This document shows, one piece after another, positions 53,993-61,693 of a stretch of 64,000 nt of DNA; the first letter of the stretch is position 1, and every line of letters begins with the position of its first letter. The stretch covers positions 3,410,001 to 3,474,000 of the forward strand of contig NZ_CP032616.1 of NCBI RefSeq assembly GCF_003626975.1. The letters run 5' to 3'. Source of the DNA: Pseudomonas sp. DY-1 (GTDB taxonomy: Bacteria; Pseudomonadota; Gammaproteobacteria; Pseudomonadales; Pseudomonadaceae). The position numbers and the translations under genes were made by a program. The notes below the pieces were generated by a model. That model made no database searches and had not been told where the DNA came from. It saw only the letters and a program-made list of their open reading frames with translations.

Positions 53993-54757
53993 ATGGAAAA
54001 GCTAACCACCGACAACCTGGACTCTCTCGCTGCTCGCATGAAGCATGCGATGACTGAGCGCAAAATCACCCAAGAAGCGCTCGCTGAGCTAGCGGGTGTT
54101 TCGCAGAACACAATCCACAAGCTCACCACCGGGAAATCCCAAAGCACGCGAAAACTGGTCGAGATTGCCCAGGCTCTGGGCGTATCACCGACTTGGCTCA
54201 GTACCGGCGAAGCCACACTGGCCGCAGCTGTCGCTCCACGGGATGGCGGCCCCCTGATTCTTGAGCCACTTGTCCCCTGGGACGATTCGACGCCAATGGA
54301 AGAGGACGAAGTAGAGTTGCCTCTATACAAGGAAGTAGAGATTGCGGCCGGCGCAGGGCGCACGGCAGTACGACCAGTCGAAGGCAGGAAGCTGCGCTTC
54401 TCTTACGCCACGCTTCGATCCTCTGGAGTGGACCCCAAGACAGCCATATGCGCCCCGATAAAGGGCAACAGCATGGAGCCGCTAATTATGGATGGCTCCA
54501 CTATTGGGATTGATACCGCAACCAAGAGCGTCATCGACAGCGAGATCTACGCCATCGAGCACGACGGAATGCTGCGCGTAAAGTTCCTCTATCGCCTACC
54601 CGGCGGAGGGCTCAGGCTGCGCAGCTTCAATAGGGAAGAGTACCCGGACGAGGAGTACACCCCAGGCCAGATCGAAGAGCAGAACCTGACGATCATTGGC
54701 TGGGTGTTCTGGTGGTCAACCGTCCGACATCGCCGAGCCCCAACCCTGGTCCGCTGA
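53993..54757 (+). CDS. CI-like prophage repressor (HTH plus S24 LexA-like peptidase)
   Basis: The 254-residue protein has an HTH_3 domain (ITQEALAELAGVSQNTIHKLTTG) and a C-terminal S24 domain with the AAGAG cleavage region, the serine in GNSMEP and the lysine in MLRVKFL. It keeps the prophage silent and should cleave itself with RecA* on DNA damage. It lies between two operator sets and ends at a clear terminator. ATG 53993 follows AGGA at 8 nt. Confidence 0.93.
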   Translation: MEKLTTDNLDSLAARMKHAMTERKITQEALAELAGVSQNTIHKLTTGKSQSTRKLVEIAQALGVSPTWLSTGEATLAAAVAPRDGGPLILEPLVPWDDSTPMEEDEVELPLYKEVEIAAGAGRTAVRPVEGRKLRFSYATLRSSGVDPKTAICAPIKGNSMEPLIMDGSTIGIDTATKSVIDSEIYAIEHDGMLRVKFLYRLPGGGLRLRSFNREEYPDEEYTPGQIEEQNLTIIGWVFWWSTVRHRRAPTLVR

Positions 54758-54767
54758 AAACAACCGA

Positions 54768-54790
54768 CCCCGCAATTGCGGGGTTTTCTT
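54768..54790 (+). terminator. Terminator of the repressor gene
   Basis: The palindrome CCCCGCAATTGCGGGG is followed by TTTTCTTT, 11 bp past the repressor stop. Confidence 0.9.
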
Positions 54791-54819
54791 TGCCTTCGCT
54801 ATACCGCCCAGAACAATTT

Positions 54820-54862
54820 ACAACCTTAGCTATTGAAGCGGAGTAACAACCAAAGCTATATT
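54820..54862 (+). promoter_or_regulatory. Right early promoter with two operators
   Basis: TTGAAG (54833..54838), an 18-bp spacer and TATATT (54857..54862) are overlapped by the operator ACAACCTTAGCTATTG (54820..54835), identical to the left one, and by ACAACCAAAGCTATA (54846..54860). The arrangement fits direct repression of the rightward accessory operon by the CI-like protein. Confidence 0.78.
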
Positions 54863-54873
54863 CTCCTCGTCTC

Positions 54874-54886
54874 TCCACCACAGAGC
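54874..54886 (+). repeat. Conserved leader motif TCCACCACAGAGC
   Basis: This 13-mer lies 12-24 nt before the first gene of the right operon. Near-identical copies occur on the minus strand before the cro-like gene (53893..53905) and twice in the leader at 53397..53409 and 53475..53487. Being in 5' leaders of both divergent operons suggests a role on RNA. Confidence 0.65.
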
Positions 54887-54897
54887 CGAGGTAAACC

Positions 54898-55074
54898 ATG
54901 CACACCACCGCAACACTGCACGTCCACCCGGCGTGCGCCTCAAACCGCAAGCTGATCGAGCGCCTGCAGGCTGATACCGGCCTGCTCGTCGTCATCAATG
55001 GCGGCAAGCCCAAGCTGCAGAAGCGCGCTGCGCCTGTCACCTCCCACAACCCCTGGGGAGGTGATGCAGCATGA
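54898..55074 (+). CDS. Small early protein (58 aa), unknown function
   Basis: It starts MHTTATLHVHPACASNRKL and includes LIERLQADTGLLVVINGG. It is the first gene of the right operon, with GAGG 7 nt before ATG 54898, and its stop overlaps the next start (ATGA). I recognise no family. Confidence 0.75.
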   Translation: MHTTATLHVHPACASNRKLIERLQADTGLLVVINGGKPKLQKRAAPVTSHNPWGGDAA

Positions 55075-55391
55075 AACCCACCAGCGAAGAACTGATCCTG
55101 CAGGTCGTCAGCACCTGCATCTTGATCGGCACCCAAGGTAATTGGATTCCCCAGCTATCGCTGATGCCGACCTACCATTCACTGAGCGTTTACATCTATC
55201 CGCAGGGATACTTCGACCTGCCAGAAGTGGAGCAGGAGCGGATTGAAACGGCTCGCTTCAGCGCTTACTACACTGGCCGTGGCAGCGACCTACAGGGCGA
55301 AGCCAAGCAAGAAAACGGGCGACAGCAGCTGATAGACCTGCTCGCCTGGCTGCAGGACTTCCTCTCCCTCACCGGGGAGGACGCAGCATGA
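55071..55391 (+). CDS. Early phage protein, unknown function
   Basis: The 106-residue protein (MKPTSEELILQVVSTCILIG, then LSVYIYPQGYFDLPEVEQER) has no motif I can name. It overlaps both neighbours by ATGA junctions, which supports it as a true gene of the operon. Confidence 0.75.
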   Translation: MKPTSEELILQVVSTCILIGTQGNWIPQLSLMPTYHSLSVYIYPQGYFDLPEVEQERIETARFSAYYTGRGSDLQGEAKQENGRQQLIDLLAWLQDFLSLTGEDAA

Positions 55392-55981
55392 GCCGCTTCT
55401 CCCTCAGCGATCAGGATCTGGTGCGCCTTGCTGGCCAGCTCAGCCTCAACGGCACCTTCAACCACAACGCCCGGTCTGCCTACAGCGACCAGGTGCTGCC
55501 CTTCAAGCTGAAGGTGGAACAAGGCGGCGCTATCGTCTCCGCCACCGTCCTGGTGGGCGGTGAACGCCACACCCTCAGCCTTGAAGCGGCTGACCGCACC
55601 AAGCACCACACCCTGGCCGACTTCATCGACGCTATCGCCAACGGCACCGTGGACAGTGCCGAGCCGGCCCCGCCCCGCATCATGCGGCAGGTCGACGAAC
55701 CCGAGCCGCTGATCACCTCCGAGCAAGCCGAGCAGTTGCACCACCTAGTCCGCTACGGCGGGGCCATGGATCTGGAGGTGGGTCTGGAACACCCCATCCG
55801 CGTGGCCCTCCACCGCACTTACAACTCCCCAGGCTTGACCGCCATCCTCTCGCTCGGCTGGAGCAAGCCGCGCACCTCCTGCTTCACGATTCGGGGTCAC
55901 CACACCGAACTGTACAAGCGTGTCATGCAGTCCGCTGAGCACCTGGCGTCCGCCGGGCGCCCGCAGACCAAGGCAGCGTGA
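55388..55981 (+). CDS. Early phage protein, unknown function
   Basis: The 197-residue protein has MSRFSLSDQDLVRLAGQLSL at the start and VALHRTYNSPGLTAILSLGW near the end. It is translationally coupled to the upstream gene. No family is recognised. Confidence 0.75.
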   Translation: MSRFSLSDQDLVRLAGQLSLNGTFNHNARSAYSDQVLPFKLKVEQGGAIVSATVLVGGERHTLSLEAADRTKHHTLADFIDAIANGTVDSAEPAPPRIMRQVDEPEPLITSEQAEQLHHLVRYGGAMDLEVGLEHPIRVALHRTYNSPGLTAILSLGWSKPRTSCFTIRGHHTELYKRVMQSAEHLASAGRPQTKAA

Positions 55982-55991
55982 GGTGACTGCC

Positions 55992-56282
55992 ATGGCGAAC
56001 ACGCTCAAGTACACAGCTGAACGCCTCGGCATCGGCCATCGCAAGCTGATGGAAAGGATGCGAGAGAAAGGACTGCTCACTCCCCACAACCTGCCTGCCC
56101 ACCCAGACCGCGACAAAGAGTTCCTTGTCACGCGGGAAAGCAAGTGGTTCGACCCAAAACACGGCCATCAGTACCCGCGCACCACCCGCGTAACCGATGC
56201 CGGCATCCCCTGGCTAGCACAGCAACTCGGCATCGAGCGACCGATGCCAGCACTCAAGCCGGACCCACGCGATGCCGCGTGA
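55992..56282 (+). CDS. KilAC-domain (antirepressor C-terminal) protein
   Basis: The 96-residue protein is a stand-alone KilAC/ANT DNA-binding domain: YTAERLGIGHRKLMERMREK, then KEFLVTRESKWFDPK and a final VTDAGIPWLAQQLG. In phage antirepressors this domain follows a Bro-N or Rha part, missing here. It may regulate the switch. The start at 55992 follows the previous stop by 10 bp. Confidence 0.82.
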   Translation: MANTLKYTAERLGIGHRKLMERMREKGLLTPHNLPAHPDRDKEFLVTRESKWFDPKHGHQYPRTTRVTDAGIPWLAQQLGIERPMPALKPDPRDAA

Positions 56283-56463
56283 TTCCGGCCCCTGGCCGCG
56301 CCACTACGCAGCTCACATCGTGAGCCTGCCCACCCTGGCCGAACGCCGTGCGGCGTTCGACAAGGTGCCGAAGGAGTGGCGCGAGCTGGTGAAGAAGCAA
56401 GTGGAGATCGCCTGGAACCATCCAAGTAGGAAAGAACCCCATGGACAGCAAACTGATCGATGA
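56272..56463 (+). CDS. Small phage protein (63 aa)
   Basis: It overlaps the KilAC gene by 11 bp and the next gene by 23 bp. Its core, HIVSLPTLAERRAAFDKVPK and EWRELVKKQVEIAW, is a plausible helical domain with good codon use. Function unknown. Confidence 0.65.
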   Translation: MPRDSGPWPRHYAAHIVSLPTLAERRAAFDKVPKEWRELVKKQVEIAWNHPSRKEPHGQQTDR

Positions 56464-56893
56464 AACCCTGCTCCAGGTGCTGCAGCTACCCGAGGCCAAG
56501 AGAACCCCGGAGCGCATCCTGAGCCACCTGACCCTCGCAGCCACGGCCGCAGATGCCAAGCTGCACGGCGCCTCCCCGCTCCAGCTGGAGCACATGAAGC
56601 TCGCCGCCGCTGTCGGCCATCTGGCCGGCGAACTGGGCGAAGGCTTCACCTACCGCACCAACTTGCGCCTCGGCCCGGACCTGGAAGGCCTGGAGCTGTG
56701 CGCAACCATCGAAGCACGCACCGTCGGCGCCGAGGGCCCCCGCTGGGTCGCCTTCGGAGGATCGGCCGAGCGCGTGCTGGCAACCCTTCGCCGCGACATG
56801 GAGCAGCACGGCAAGACCATCGAACAGCGCTCCCCTCGCCGCAGACGCAACGACAATCCGTTGCGCCATCTGCCGAGGGAGCGCCGCGCATGA
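56441..56893 (+). CDS. Early phage protein, unknown function
   Basis: The 150-residue protein starts MDSKLIDETLLQVLQLPEAK, has a helical N-terminal half and an arginine-rich end. Its stop overlaps the PrtN-family gene start. No family is recognised. Confidence 0.72.
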   Translation: MDSKLIDETLLQVLQLPEAKRTPERILSHLTLAATAADAKLHGASPLQLEHMKLAAAVGHLAGELGEGFTYRTNLRLGPDLEGLELCATIEARTVGAEGPRWVAFGGSAERVLATLRRDMEQHGKTIEQRSPRRRRNDNPLRHLPRERRA

Positions 56894-57237
56894 GCCCTCA
56901 ACACGACAACCAGCAGCGCCTCAACCTCCTCGCCCAGCCCCGCCCCATGACGGTGGACATGCTCTTTCGCATGTTCGGGACGGTGCTGATCCCGCTGGAG
57001 GACGTGCGCACAAGGATGTTCCGCAACCTCAACGAGAAACGCTTTCGCGCCATCGTCGGCACCCATCGCCTGCCCATCCCCGTCACCACCGTGGATGCCA
57101 GCACCAAGGCGCCGCCGTACTTCGATATCCACCACCTCGCCGCGTACATCGAACAGCGCGCCAACCTCGCCGACGAGGACTTGGTGCGCACGCTGAACCG
57201 CTCGGAAGTGCCGGAACTGGAAGCCGAGGAAGACTGA
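56890..57237 (+). CDS. PrtN-family (pyocin activator) protein
   Basis: The 115-residue protein matches the pyocin activator PrtN layout: TVDMLFRMFGTVLIPLEDVR, RNLNEKRFRAIVGTHRLPIPV and PPYFDIHHLAAYIEQRA. In P. aeruginosa PrtN turns on pyocin genes when PrtR is cleaved after DNA damage. As a phage early gene it may activate phage promoters or affect resident pyocins; no pyocin genes are in the window. Confidence 0.82.
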   Translation: MSPQHDNQQRLNLLAQPRPMTVDMLFRMFGTVLIPLEDVRTRMFRNLNEKRFRAIVGTHRLPIPVTTVDASTKAPPYFDIHHLAAYIEQRANLADEDLVRTLNRSEVPELEAEED

Positions 57238-57287
57238 TCCACCCACCGCTGCCACCACCAGCGGAACACCACACCAAGGAGCACACC

Positions 57288-57980
57288 ATGGAACTGACCA
57301 CCGAACAGATCTACGCCCTTGCCGTAATCCTGCTCGTGATGACCGCTCTGATCGCGGCTGCCTACTGCACCGGCCTGAAGACGGGCAAAAGCGCTGGGTT
57401 CGAGCAAGGCCGAACCACCGCAACCAAATACTGGAAACCCTTCTGCCGCAACCTCCGCAAGGACCTGCTCAATGTCGAGGCTCAGCTGGACAGCCGCAAT
57501 CGTGAGGCGCGAGCCCTACGCCTCAACATCGAACAGGAGACCTCAGACCACAAGGCGGTCGAGCGCGCCCTGCGCGAGGAGCTGACCGAGGCCCGCGCCT
57601 ACGCCCTGACCTGGGACGACCAGCAGACGCTGATCAAGGCCACCCGCCAGCTCGGCCTCGCTGCCCAGCAGTTCGCCCGCTCCGGCAGCAGCAAGAACAA
57701 TAGCGCGGCCATCCACCGTGACGCCCTGTCGGCCTTGGCAGCCAAAGTGCAGGCCGCCATCGACAGCGGCCACGTCCACCCGGACACCGAGCTGATCGAG
57801 TGGCTGGACCGCGAGGCTACGGTCTACGGGCACGGCGAGGAGTACGTGCAGATGCACTTCCAGCTTGCAGCAGATCCGACCGGCTATAGCCACATCCGCG
57901 ACGTGCTCAAGCTGGCCAAGCAGCAGAGCGAGGAGATCGAGCAGAACCACGCCGCCATCCTGCAGGAGGCCGCAGCATGA
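57288..57980 (+). CDS. Membrane-anchored coiled-coil phage protein
   Basis: The 230-residue protein has an N-terminal membrane helix (IYALAVILLVMTALIAAAY), a long coiled coil (LNVEAQLDSRNREARALRL) and a mixed C-terminal region. AAGGAG stands before ATG 57288. Function unknown. Confidence 0.75.
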   Translation: MELTTEQIYALAVILLVMTALIAAAYCTGLKTGKSAGFEQGRTTATKYWKPFCRNLRKDLLNVEAQLDSRNREARALRLNIEQETSDHKAVERALREELTEARAYALTWDDQQTLIKATRQLGLAAQQFARSGSSKNNSAAIHRDALSALAAKVQAAIDSGHVHPDTELIEWLDREATVYGHGEEYVQMHFQLAADPTGYSHIRDVLKLAKQQSEEIEQNHAAILQEAAA

Positions 57981-58522
57981 CCTGGATTCTCACCCGCAGC
58001 GGCAAGCGCTTCGACCTGCTAGAGCCCAAAGCCAAGATGGTCGACCCCGCCGACATCGCCTACAGCCTTGGCCAGCTCTGCCGCTTCAACGGCCACACCG
58101 CCAAGCACTACAGCGTTGCCCAGCACTCGTACATCGTCGCGGACCTGGTGCCGGCCGAATACCAGCTGCAGGCCCTGCTCCACGATGCGGCCGAGGCCTA
58201 CGTCGGCGACATGGCCAGCCCGCTGAAGAAGATGCTGCCGGAGTTCCGCCAGATCGAGCTGCGGATCTGGCACGCCATCTGCGCCCACTTCCACATCGAG
58301 CCCGAGCTGCCAGCCTGCGTCCACGACGCCGACCTGATCGCCCTGGCCACCGAGCGCCGCGACCTGATGCCTGCCCACCGTGACGCGTGGGAATGCCTCG
58401 CCGGCACCCAGCCCATCGCAGCCCGGATCACGCCGTGGAGCGCGGCCGAGGCGACGATCCACTACCACAACCGGCTCCATGAGTTGTTGAACACCACTCA
58501 CCGGCGGAGGGCTGCCGCATGA
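57977..58522 (+). CDS. HD-domain phosphohydrolase (YfbR-like)
   Basis: The 181-residue HD protein has HYSVAQHSYIVADL, the metal-binding pair in LLHDAAEAYVGDM and a distal aspartate in HDADLIALATERRD. Such phage enzymes act on deoxynucleoside monophosphates (YfbR-like) and may adjust nucleotide pools. It overlaps the upstream gene by an ATGA. Confidence 0.88.
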   Translation: MTWILTRSGKRFDLLEPKAKMVDPADIAYSLGQLCRFNGHTAKHYSVAQHSYIVADLVPAEYQLQALLHDAAEAYVGDMASPLKKMLPEFRQIELRIWHAICAHFHIEPELPACVHDADLIALATERRDLMPAHRDAWECLAGTQPIAARITPWSAAEATIHYHNRLHELLNTTHRRRAAA

Positions 58523-58833
58523 CCCTCGCCACCCACTGCACCCAAGCCCCGGCCGCGCGAAAGCGCGGCGGCGGCCTCGCTCACATGCCCCAGGATTGCG
58601 CTGTGGCCACCGGCCGCCAGCAGATGCCCGAGGGTGGCGAGATAAACAGCCTCTGCCGCGCAGCGGCAGGCATCATCCCTACCCTATCCAGCGCCCGCGC
58701 AAGGGTCGGACACCCCACAACAGGCGTGCGCCGTGCCGCGCAAATGGGGACAACGCTCCGCTCCCCTTTTCGCCCGCACGCGCAGCTTGTTGAGGGGTAT
58801 GCGCACCCTGCCTGTACGCAGAAAACCCCGAGA
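58523..58833. other. Stretch without a confident gene
   Basis: A plus-strand frame opens at 58519 overlapping the HD stop, but after about 100 residues it is only the mirror of the membrane-protein gene on the other strand. A short real gene here, possibly truncated, cannot be excluded. I see a GCGCGAAAGCGC hairpin near 58555 and nothing else. Confidence 0.4.
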
Positions 58834-59460
58834 TCAAGGGTGATGAGCCGCCCACACCTTATCGCCAACCGTAGTGCTATAGCGCTCCAGGGCCGCCTGC
58901 ATGTCGAGAACGGCCTGATCGCAAACCTCAGCCAAGTTTTTTGCACCTTCAGCAACTGTCGGAATGCCGGCGAGGTGGCGCTCCACCTCCTCAATCAGAA
59001 GACTCATGCGGCGCTTGTGCTCAATCCAGTGATCTGCAAACCCAAGGTCGGCAAAGGACGGGTAGGCGAACTTGCAGACCTCAGCGTAAGCGTCCTTCAG
59101 ACGCCCAAAGTAAAGTCGCACGTTGTGATGGTTTGCAGCATCGGCCTCCAAGCAACCCGCAATCGCATGGACAGCATGACTGGCGTAAGCGGACATGTTG
59201 AAAGCTTTAAACATGTAGTGGTACTCCCGGCGCTGCCGCTCTCGCTCATTACCTCTACCCTGTCGGTGACTGATCCAAATAGCCGCCAGGATTGCCCCGA
59301 TGCTCCCAAAGGCTTGAACCCAAGCCGCCACATCATTGGGCAACCAGCCATGGCGAACCCAGTAGGCCACGGATCCCACCAGCAGCCACATGCAGGCCGC
59401 TCCAAACATCAGCCACCACAACGCTCCCAGACTGCGCTCGCGAAGCTCAGAACCCCTCAT
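58834..59460 (-). CDS. Two-helix membrane protein of unknown function (cargo)
   Basis: The 208-residue protein has two N-terminal membrane helices (LGALWWLMFGAACMWLLVGS and AWVQAFGSIGAILAAIWISH) and a helical cytosolic domain with conserved-looking KRRMSLLIEEVERHL. AGGAGAGG precedes ATG 59460. It stands alone against the operon direction, between the HD and methyltransferase genes, as inserted cargo often does. Membrane-linked defence or exclusion is possible; no family is recognised. Confidence 0.75.
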   Translation of the reverse strand: MRGSELRERSLGALWWLMFGAACMWLLVGSVAYWVRHGWLPNDVAAWVQAFGSIGAILAAIWISHRQGRGNERERQRREYHYMFKAFNMSAYASHAVHAIAGCLEADAANHHNVRLYFGRLKDAYAEVCKFAYPSFADLGFADHWIEHKRRMSLLIEEVERHLAGIPTVAEGAKNLAEVCDQAVLDMQAALERYSTTVGDKVWAAHHP

Positions 59461-59531
59461 GCAATCAAACCTCTCCTTGTAAAGGAGTTGAGCTTGCCGG
59501 TTGTCGCATGCCACGTCCACGGGGGTGCTGC

Positions 59532-61352
59532 ATGAGCGCCTTCCAGCCCCACCTCCACGCCCTCGCCAGCCAGCAGGCACTCCCTTTCGTCCATGAGCTG
59601 TACGTTGACCTCTTCGCAGGGGCCGGCGGTGCCAGCAGCGGGGGTGCACGGGTCTACCGTGACCCGGACATCGCCATCAACCACAACCCCATTGCCATTG
59701 CAGTCCACCGGGCGAACCACCCCAATACCCGGCACTACATCACCGACGTGTTCGAGGTCGACCCGCTGGAAGCCACTGGCGGGCAACCCGTCGGCATCCT
59801 CTGGGCATCTCCGGACTGCCGCCACTTCAGCAAGGCCAAAGGCGCCGCACCCCGCAGCCGCCGAGTCCGTTCGCTGGCGTGGGTGGTCGTGCGCTGGGTG
59901 CATGCCACCAAGCCGCGTCTGTTCTTCCTGGAGAATGTCGAGGAGTTCCAGGACTGGGGCCCGCTGGACGACAACGGCAAGCCGATCAAGGCGCTGGCCG
60001 GCCGCACCTTCAAGGCCTTCATCGCCTGCCTGTCCACCGGCATCGACCCGAACCACCCGGACCTGCCCGAGATCCTTGAAGCTATCGGACAGTGGGTGCC
60101 CGAGGCCGCACTGGTACGAGGCCTGGGCGCAAACGTGGAGTGGCGTGAGCGCCGGGCGTCCAATGCCGGTGCCCCGACCATCCGCAAGCGCCTCTTCATG
60201 GTCGGCCGCACCGATGGACGCCCGATCATCTGGACCCAGCCGAAGCGCCACGAGAAGCCGAAGAAGGGCCAGCTGCCATGGCGGCCAGCGGCCGAGTGCA
60301 TCGACTTCAGCGATCTGGGCAAGTCGATCATCGACGAGCGCCTGGTGGCCAACACCAACCGTCGCGTGGCCAAGGGCTTCTGGCGGCATACCGTCATGAG
60401 CGACAACCCGTTCTTTATCCCGCTCAGCGACCAGTCGCTGGCCGCCGCGAACCTGACCGAGTTCGCCAACGCCAGCAATCAACGCACCTTCAACGCCCTG
60501 GAACCACTCCGCACCCAGGTCGCCCAGGTGAAGGGCGGGCACTTCGCCCTGTCGGCAGCCCACCTCACCCACCTGACGCACCACGGGGACCGCAGCGGCT
60601 ATCCAGTGACCGAGCCGACCCGCACCATCACCGGGGCGAACCGGGGCGAGCAGGCCCTGGTAACGGCCGCCATGGTCACCCTGCGCAAGGGTTCCGTCGG
60701 CACTGCCCTGCCCCAGCCGCTGAACGCCATCACCACCAACTCGGGGCATCACGCACTCGCTGCGTGCCACTTCGAGCAGGCCAACGGGGGCTTCTACAAC
60801 GGAGACGGCCGGTCGGCCAACGACCCGACCAGCACCATCTGCGGGAAGAGCAACCAGCGCCTGGCCAGCGCCTACCTGGTGAAGTACTTCAGCACCGGAG
60901 GCAACACCCGGGCGCTGACGGAACCGACCAGCACCGCCACGACCAAGGATCGGATGGCCCTAGTGACTGTGGTCCAGGTGCCGGCGCTGAACCTGCCGCC
61001 GGAGCTGCTGGAGAAAGCCAGGAAGTGCGCCGCCTTCCTGCACAAGTACCTGCCGGAGCACTTCCCCCAGCTGGTCGACCTGGTGCTGCTGGGCGACTAC
61101 GTGCTGGTGGACTTCACCCTGCGCATGCTCAAGCCGCAGGAGCTGAAGCTCGCTCAGGGCTTCGACTCGGACTACATCATCGACCGAGGACTGTTCGAGG
61201 ACCCGGAGACCGGTGCCTTGGAGTGGAAGGAGATCAAGGTCACCGACCAGATCAAGCTGATCGGAAACAGCGTCTGCCCGGACGAAGCCGAAGACCTCAT
61301 TGCCGCCAACGCGGCCGACATCATCGACCTGTATCAGAGGATGGCCGCATGA
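59532..61352 (+). CDS. DNA cytosine-5 methyltransferase
   Basis: The 606-residue enzyme has motif I (VDLFAGAGGASSGG), motif IV in the variant form ASPDCRHFSKAKG with the catalytic cysteine after PD, motif VI (FLENVEEF), motif VIII (RKRLFMVGRTDG) and a C-terminal IGNSVCP. The long middle carries repeated PTxTI-type segments, perhaps target recognition. With Dam it would mark phage DNA against restriction. ATG 59532 follows GGGGG; ATG 59508 is an alternative. Confidence 0.92.
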   Translation: MSAFQPHLHALASQQALPFVHELYVDLFAGAGGASSGGARVYRDPDIAINHNPIAIAVHRANHPNTRHYITDVFEVDPLEATGGQPVGILWASPDCRHFSKAKGAAPRSRRVRSLAWVVVRWVHATKPRLFFLENVEEFQDWGPLDDNGKPIKALAGRTFKAFIACLSTGIDPNHPDLPEILEAIGQWVPEAALVRGLGANVEWRERRASNAGAPTIRKRLFMVGRTDGRPIIWTQPKRHEKPKKGQLPWRPAAECIDFSDLGKSIIDERLVANTNRRVAKGFWRHTVMSDNPFFIPLSDQSLAAANLTEFANASNQRTFNALEPLRTQVAQVKGGHFALSAAHLTHLTHHGDRSGYPVTEPTRTITGANRGEQALVTAAMVTLRKGSVGTALPQPLNAITTNSGHHALAACHFEQANGGFYNGDGRSANDPTSTICGKSNQRLASAYLVKYFSTGGNTRALTEPTSTATTKDRMALVTVVQVPALNLPPELLEKARKCAAFLHKYLPEHFPQLVDLVLLGDYVLVDFTLRMLKPQELKLAQGFDSDYIIDRGLFEDPETGALEWKEIKVTDQIKLIGNSVCPDEAEDLIAANAADIIDLYQRMAA

Positions 61353-61693
61353 CTGCAACCGCCGAAGAACTGGGCGCGTATCCGGTGGACAAGGTGCTGG
61401 AGGCCAAGCTGGCCGAGCTGGTCGGCACCACTCAGAAGGCCCTGGAGCGCAAGCGCGAACGCAAGATCATCCCCGAAGGCGTCTGGCGGAAGCTGGACGG
61501 CCGCATCATCTACAGCATCAGCAGGTACAACGCATGGCTAGAAGGCCTCTGGATCTCCCCGCCGGCATCGAACTCGTCGGAGAGCGAATCCGCATCCGCT
61601 TCAACTGGAAGAAGGTCCGCCGCTGCGAAACCCTCCCCTACCCCCAGACGCCCAAGGGGATCGCAGCGGCAGCTGGTCTACGTGATCAAGTAG
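61349..61693 (+). CDS. Excisionase-like protein
   Basis: The 114-residue protein has a winged-helix-type core (YPVDKVLEAKLAELVGTT, GVWRKLDGRIIYSISRYNAW) as in phage excisionases, then a low-complexity Ser/Ala tail. It overlaps the methyltransferase stop (ATGA) and the integrase by 160 bp. It would steer recombination toward excision. Confidence 0.75.
   Translation: MTATAEELGAYPVDKVLEAKLAELVGTTQKALERKRERKIIPEGVWRKLDGRIIYSISRYNAWLEGLWISPPASNSSESESASASTGRRSAAAKPSPTPRRPRGSQRQLVYVIK

Noticed and set aside
58519..59535. A 338-codon plus-strand frame starting at the HD gene stop
   Set aside because: Most of it is antisense to the membrane-protein gene, which has a strong ribosome site and clear helices. 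Only a short piece before 58834 could be real.
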